The translations under genes and the position numbers were made by a program. Shown in pieces: positions 58,412 to 64,000 of a stretch of DNA of 64,000 nucleotides. Position 1 is the stretch's first letter. Each line of letters begins with the position of its first letter. The notes under the pieces are model-generated. The model did no database searches and was not told the origin of the DNA. It saw only the letters and a list, made by a program, of their open reading frames with translations. Source of the DNA: Siphonodentalium dalli (lineage: Eukaryota; Mollusca; Scaphopoda; Gadilida; Siphonodentaliidae). The stretch is from positions 100,073,343-100,137,342 of the forward strand of contig CP136065.1 in the NCBI GenBank assembly GCA_032622095.1, written 5' to 3'.

Positions 58412-60260
58412 TGTGGGTGGTCAACCGACGGTCAACTGGTCCGGGTTTTCAGTAAGGCGGGTACAAATGATGATTATGTGGCCATATAGCGACAGCTTGT
58501 GCCACTAAATGTTCAAACTATACGAAATTTCCTTCAAAATTTGTCGATTTCTTATTTGCCACCCCCCCCAGGATATCTGTAGGTGGTCAACCGACGGTCA
58601 ACTGGTCCGGGTTTTCAGTAAGGCGGGTACAAATAATGCTTATGTGGCCATATAGCGAGAGCTTGTGCCACTAAATGTTCAAACTATACGAAATTTCCTT
58701 CAAAATTTGTCGATTTCTTATTTGCCATCCCCCCAGGATATCTGTGTGTGGTCAACCGACGGTCAACTGGTCCGTGTTTTCAGTAAGGCGGGTACAAATG
58801 GTGATTATGTGGCCATATAGCGACAGCTTGTGCCACTAAATGTTCAAACTATACGAAATTTCCTTCAAAATTTGTCGATTTCTTATTTGCCATCCCCCAT
58901 GATATATGTAGGTGGTCAACCGACGGTCAACTGGTCCGGGTTTTCAGTAAGGCGGGTACAAATGATGATTATGTGGCCATATAGCGACAGCTTGTGCCAC
59001 TAAATGTTCAAACTATACGAAATTTCCTTCAAAATTTGTCGATTCCTTATTTGGCATCCCCCCAGGATATCTGTGGGTGGTCAACCGACGGTCAACTGGT
59101 CCGGGTTTTCAGTTATGCGGGTACAAATGATGATTATGTGGCCATATAGCGACAGCTTGTGCCACTAAATGTTCAAACTATACGAAATGTTCTTCAAAAT
59201 TTGTCGATTTCTTATTTGCCATCCCCCCCAGGATATCTGTGGGTGGTCAACCGACGGTCAACTGGTCCGGATTTTCAGTAAGGCGGGTACAAATGGTGAT
59301 TATGTGGCCATATAGCGACAGCTTGTGCTACTAAATGTTCAAACTATACGAAATTTCCTTCAAAATTTGTCGATTTCTTATTTGCCATCCCCCCATGATA
59401 TCTGTAGGTGGTCAACCGACGGTCAACTGGTCCGGGTTTTCATTAAGGCGGGTACAAATGATGATTATGTGGCCATATAGCGACAGCTTGTGCCACTAAA
59501 TGTTCAAACTATACGAAATTTCCTTCAAAATTTGTCGATTCCTTATTTGCCATCCCCCCAGGATATCTGTGGGTGGTCAACCGACGGTCAACTGGTCCGG
59601 ATTTTCAGTAAGGCGGGTACAAATGGTGATTATGTGGCCATATAGCGACAGCTTGTGCTACTAAATGTTCAAACTATACGAAATTTCCTTCAAAATTTGT
59701 CGATTTCTTATTTGCCATCCCCCCATGATATCTGTAGGTGGTCAACCGACGGTCAACTGGTCCGGGTTTTCAGTAAGGCGGGTACAAATGATGATTATGT
59801 GGCCATATAGCGACAGCTTGTGCCACTAAATGTTCAAACTATACGAAATTTCCTTCAAAATTTGTCGATTTCTTATTTGCCATCCCCCCATGATATCTGT
59901 AGGTGGTCAACCGACGGTCAACTGGTCCGGGTTTTCAATAAGGCGGGTACAAATGATGATTATGTGGCCATATAGCGACAGCTTGTGCCACTAAATGTTC
60001 AAACTATACGAAATTTCCTTCAAAATTTGTCGATTTCTTATTTGCCATCCCCCCCCCCCCAGGATATCTGTGGGTGGTCAACCGACGGTCAACTGGTCCG
60101 GGTTTTCAGTAAGGCGGGTACAAATGATGATTATGTGGCCATATAGCGACAGCTTGTGCCACTAAATGTTCAAACTATACGAAATTTCCTTCAAAATTTG
60201 TCGATTTCTTATTTGCCATCCCCCCATGATATCTGTAGGTGGTCAACCGACGGTCAACTG
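58412..60260 (-). repeat. Satellite arm, ~12 reverse 165-bp units
   Basis: The same unit in reverse orientation (GGTGGTCAACCGACGGTCAA...), about twelve copies. A C run of about 11 occurs near 60050, where the mirror arm has G runs. Variants such as TGATATCTGTAGGTGG versus GGATATCTGTGGGTGG alternate along the arm, suggesting higher-order duplication. Confidence 0.93.
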
Positions 60261-60409
60261 GGCCTAATGATCACGAAGGCGGTAGGAATCCTCGTTATAA
60301 TAGCGTATTGGGATGATATGATATGTTTTCTTTTATTTAAAATACCATCGGATGGCAAATAGCGCATATCGGTAGAATCGCTATTTGCCATCCGATGGCG
60401 AATAGCCGC

Positions 60410-61500
60410 TGCCTGGCCTTTGCGATGGGTATTGCTGTTAAAATAGTCATATCCGCTAAAACCGCCATAAACGGAAAGAATATTATATAATAATAATAGA
60501 CTTATTTTGTTCTTATACCAATCATGAATATCGCGTACATTGCATGCTATTGTCACGTTTGTACGCTTTGTTATGCAAACAAACATAAAAACGTTACAGA
60601 ACCGTTTGTTTATAGATAAACACTCGGAACTACCGGATTGTCCAATGAGAATGTTCCGTTGCGCTGTGGAAGGCGAATATCAAATTATTGGCGCCATCAA
60701 AAATCGCATTCAAATGACAGCAAAATACATTTTAATCGACCCCATATATACCCGCTGCCAGTTCAAAATCCAGCTAATCCACGTTACTTCGTGATTGGGA
60801 AATGACCAGACAGAAAACGTGCATGTACATAATATAATTGTTCTCGCAAAGAGATGAATATTTTTCAATCCATGCAGTTAGTATTTTCTCCTAACCTATG
60901 CTAATTACGTCACATAGCAAATAAGAAATTTACGATGATTGTATTGTGAGTTGTTATTGTAGACGCACCAAATTAAGGGTTGCACAACCGACGAATAATG
61001 CGCGCGAATCTAAATAAGGAAATGGCGCAATATCGTGACAGCTTAAAAATAATTCACTGTGCTTTTTGCGTGAAATTAAACAACACTCGACCTGCATTTA
61101 CAATGACACAAAGCATGTGTTGTGATTAATATCGTATCCATATCATCATTATGCTACATGTATACTATTAGTATATTTTTGAAGAAATTATCATAAATTG
61201 AATTTAAGGGAGACGCACGCTTTATATAAATCCAGTCAACAATGGCAAGAGATTTTCAACAAAGAATTCAACAAATAATTCAACAAAGGGATCAACCACT
61301 GGAATTAGTCATCTTTATGTCCTCCTTCTAATGAGATATTGAATCTGTTACATTAAAGGAATACGGTCCTGAAAAAACAATAATATTTTCTTTCAATATA
61401 CCGATAATATATATATAAAATGTCCATTGGGCACATATAATCTAATATTCGGCCGCCAATCGTTATTTTTATAACGATTACAAAAAATTCCGAAGTTAGC
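60410..61500. other. Intergenic, nothing recognised
   Basis: AT-rich sequence. A plus-strand frame at 60540-60794 has no recognisable domain. Confidence 0.45.
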
Positions 61501-61523
61501 CGAAGATTTTGTTGTAGACGAAG

Positions 61524-61592
61524 TCACGTGATGGGCCCGATCACGTGATTGTCACATGTAAACAGAAGCATAGCACGTGGTCGATCACGTGA
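61524..61592. promoter_or_regulatory. Cluster of four CACGTG E-boxes
   Basis: CACGTG occurs at 61525-61530, 61542-61547, 61574-61579 and 61586-61591. Three sit in the longer palindrome TCACGTGA; a related CACATG lies between them. TCACGTGA is the core recognised by bHLH-leucine-zipper factors of the MITF/TFE and USF families. No clear gene start is recognised next to it, so the target is unknown. Confidence 0.6.
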
Positions 61593-61599
61593 TAACTCA

Positions 61600-62450
61600 T
61601 TGACAACGCATAGATACGTATCGGCGGTATTTTAAGTTTGCATGTAGTCGATCGCGGTTTTTGAAGATTGTCGTGTTATCACACTGCGAATGCAAAACTT
61701 CGCCGAAAACATCGCCGTTCTCGTAATTAAATGTCTTTATCGTGTTATTATTATTATATGTATCGCGATGTGTTGTTACTATAAAGCCATGCCCGTATAT
61801 TATTCAGTTTGGCGCGCATTTATCTATATAAACACGTGCTCGTATTTATATATTTTTTTTCGTTACCGGAATAGTCCAAGTTATATTATATATTATATAT
61901 TCATATAAATATTGCATATATATGCGAAGACTTGCACAGTTATTAGACAATTATCATCTCGTAAACATTCCAATTTCCAGATTCCCTTAGTCGTGTGTCA
62001 ATAAAGAGCGTTTCGTTTTAATTTATCGTAACGCGGTAAAACAACAAAAAAATCGGTTTATTTCTGTCGGATTTAATCAATTATAATCAAGTCATTCATT
62101 ACCAATATGATATGATAAATTCATTTTTTCTTGGTTATAAATCATGTATATATTTGGGCAATATGGTGTTTATATATATTTCGGAATATTGCTTCCCACA
62201 CCCCAAACAATCTTGCCGACTGTCACTGATGGAAATTCACTGCGTCTATGCATGGTTATTGGCCTATAAAGTTAGCACTCTAGCGGTGCGGTATATTGAA
62301 TATCCAGGTCATAAATCGACCTCTATATGTCAATTACGCATAACAATAGGATTATAAAATATATAAACGTTCGCCGTGGTTCGTTTAAACATCAAATCAC
62401 ATATAACACTTTTTGAAGGAGGGATAATAATCCGGTTTAATATGTAATCA
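61600..62450. other. Intergenic, AATAAAGAGCG motif only
   Basis: AT-rich. AATAAAGAGCG occurs at 62000-62010. No gene recognised; short frames at 61690-61908 and 62112-62357 lack domains. Confidence 0.45.
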
Positions 62451-62460
62451 CTTATACAAG

Positions 62461-62846
62461 CGCTCTTTATTCTAAATATATCGTAATAGTGAACGCTCTT
62501 TATTGCGTCAAGGTAAAGAGACTCGACTTAGAACAGTTGTCGTCGTGAGTGTTTACTGATTACACAAATACAGGTCAATACAATCATGTACACGAACTTC
62601 CGATATGCATGCTTTATATATCCTTCCAAGTCATAGCAATTTCCGCTTTATTAAACTCTTTTTATTCGTACCATATTAGGAAAACTATTAACATGGAACG
62701 CTCTTTATTGAGCCTTGGTGAAGGAAATGGGGACTCGACTTAGAACAGTTGTCATCGTGAATTATTCATCAACATACTCCCCAATTTAACTGCAACTGTA
62801 TGTATTCGCAACCATGACTGACTCGTCAAATTAAACGCTCTTTATT
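62461..62846. repeat. CGCTCTTTATT repeats with a duplicated ~65-bp block
   Basis: CGCTCTTTATT (minus-strand AATAAAGAGCG) occurs at 62461, 62494, 62699 and 62836. The second and third are followed at 25-35 bp by GACTCGACTTAGAACAGTTG and TC(G/A)TCGTGA, so a block of about 65 bp is duplicated (62494-62560 and 62699-62765). Confidence 0.8.
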
Positions 62847-63006
62847 TGGTGTATGTAATCGGTTTCTGATTTTGCGCAACGGTTTTCCCACATGAATTCC
62901 ACCAAATGTCACGTAAACGATCATCGTTTGGAAATGAATACAGCAGTATACCTAACTGAGAGTCACTAGACCGGCCACAGCCGAAAACACTGCATGTATA
63001 TGGCAT
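62842..63006 (-). CDS. THAP-domain N-terminal exon or fragment (54 aa)
   Basis: Starts MPYTCSVFGCGRSSD and continues LLYSFPNDDRLRDIWWNSCG to a TAA stop. M-P-x-x-C-x4-C-x-x-R, then F-P-x-D/N and an R-x-x-W helix is the first half of the THAP C2CH zinc-finger DNA-binding domain. The later C-S-x-H-F half is absent: the frame stops after KPITYTK, with the TAA lying inside AATAAAGAGCG. No good splice donor was seen. It may therefore be a truncated copy, or an exon whose donor I missed. ATG at 63006 fits the family start; an in-frame extension upstream has no family support. Confidence 0.65.
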   Translation of the reverse strand: MPYTCSVFGCGRSSDSQLGILLYSFPNDDRLRDIWWNSCGKTVAQNQKPITYTK

Positions 63007-64000
63007 TGTCACGAATGATTGATTGTAAATACGGGAAACTCGGGGCATATATACAACATCGCGAACACGCACCCGAATAAAGTTCACATGGCGGCTCGTG
63101 TTTTTATAAGCTTTATTTTTGACATGAAAGTGTTATCTACCCCGCTCAATCGGCCTTCTATAGTTTTTGTCAAAACAATAACTTTCCAAACAGCACTTAA
63201 GACAAATCACAAGTGAAGATAACTCACCCCGCGATGACAATTCACCATGTGTACACAATGCTATTGAAATGCCCCGCAACAATTCCATTACACTCACGCG
63301 CTGATAATTAACTCCGACTCCAATCCCTGTTTTTAATTAGTTTACCTCGCTTGACGTCATGCGAGGTTTTGCGACGGAGATAGCCGACAACCGATGGTGG
63401 TATTATTTATTTATTTCTCGGCTTATTTATTACGCGATTTTTATGGGACTTGGATCATTGTGATCACAATAGGAGTGGCTTTCCGATGGAGTTTTGTTGT
63501 TTCATGAGGATAGTAATCCTTTAATATATACAGAGGTCAGTATAACTAGTGATTTGGATTTGAGAAAAATAACATGAATATTAAATGTGATGGAAGCTCA
63601 GAATGCTTTCTTGTGAATCAAAGTGCATCAGCCTATGCGATGCTGTGCTATGGAATAAATCCACGGTGTTAATAGATATGGTAGTCAGCTTTAACTTGGT
63701 TATGACCCCGTGACCCAGAACACATCTCAGCCCAACGTTTCATTGATCAATAGGCACGACATGAACATTATCAAATATACAACATTAGTTATGGGTAGTT
63801 GCCTTTCTAATTGAAACTAATCATTAAATTTCATTAATCAAGAAAAATTAGTTCTCCTCTCTTGATCTTGAGATATGATATCAGTTTTGAAATAAATCTA
63901 TTTTACAGAAGTTCTTGGTGACGGAAAACAGTGAAATTTTAAATATTGTTCATGCCATAAAAGTAAAATAAATGAGGTTATTATATCCTATGGGTCGATG
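63007..64000. other. Region upstream of THAP fragment, nothing else recognised
   Basis: Moderately GC-richer near 63060-63110 (CGCGAACACGCACCCG, ATGGCGGCTCG), which could be promoter-like for the minus-strand THAP frame. The remainder is AT-rich without recognised features up to the window edge. Confidence 0.45.

Larger units (their letters stand above)
56629..60405. mobile_element. Giant foldback element 3: 3.8-kb satellite palindrome
   Basis: Ends CTATTCGCCATCGGATGGCA (56629) and TGCCATCCGATGGCGAATAG (to 60405) are inverted copies. Each end is itself a hairpin (about 55 bp) made of CCATCGGATGGCAAATAGCG and its complement. An arm-specific lead segment (about 56686-56773 and 60260-60345, e.g. 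ACGAGGATTCCTACCGCCTT) is followed by tandem ~165-bp units: about ten in one orientation, then about twelve in the other, meeting at about 58405. Units differ mainly in the length of a G/C tract (5-13) and single substitutions, so arrays were recently homogenised. No transposase frame. Confidence 0.9.

Noticed and set aside
56774-60260. CRISPR-like array of regular repeats
   Set aside because: The units are contiguous with no unique spacers and lie in a eukaryotic genome; it is a satellite.
1-64000. tRNA genes
   Set aside because: Scanning by eye for B-box sequences (GGTTCGANTCC on either strand) gave no convincing cloverleaf; a covariance-model scan would settle this.

Overview
The window looks like a gene-poor, AT-rich, repeat-dense piece of an invertebrate animal nuclear genome. 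Support for this: a gene split by introns with GT/AG boundaries, an opsin-class (class A) G-protein-coupled receptor, a THAP-domain exon, non-LTR retrotransposon relics, MITEs and satellites, and no bacterial-style operons. A spiralian (mollusc, annelid or similar) would fit the repeat style and the METTL24-like gene, but the species cannot be named from the sequence alone.

Layout. 1-17.4 kb: intergenic DNA made of dispersed repeats (degenerate ~190-bp tandem units, 126-bp units, MITEs, microsatellites) with one weak signal-peptide exon candidate near 7.4 kb. 17.8-42.2 kb: one plus-strand gene reconstructed from six coding exons (17815-17913, 22941-23107, 28305-28436, 34568-34642, 41183-41321, 41945-42244). 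The exons join in frame to 303 residues of a type II membrane-anchored METTL24-like methyltransferase. Its introns hold retrotransposon relics and two giant foldback elements: 28550-33278, with an inverted minisatellite core, a 3-bp target duplication and an interrupted older element as target; and 35436-40735, with head-to-head decayed copies of a transposon gene encoding a possible nuclease-like region and a Cys-rich tail. 42.5-43.2 kb: a small TIR element carrying a MADF-like reading frame. 44-53.2 kb: tandem and dispersed repeats, including a 2.5-kb composite array (47.7-50.2 kb) rich in TCAAGGTCA-type motifs, plus several foldback MITEs.

53.3-54.4 kb (minus): an uninterrupted class A GPCR of 350 residues. 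Its D3.32, E5.46, W7.40 and W7.43 resemble vertebrate histamine H3/H4 receptors. 54.8-60.4 kb: another ~190-bp repeat cluster, then a 3.8-kb palindrome built of about 10 forward and 12 reverse copies of a ~165-bp satellite, capped by hairpin ends. 61.5 kb: a tight cluster of four CACGTG E-boxes. 62.8-63.0 kb (minus): the first half of a THAP domain whose stop codon lies inside a dispersed AATAAAGAGCG motif.

The main pattern is repeated independent formation of large palindromes or foldback elements whose arms are themselves tandem arrays. No single pathway links the host genes. The two credible host genes are the methyltransferase-like and receptor genes; most other signals are mobile-element biology.
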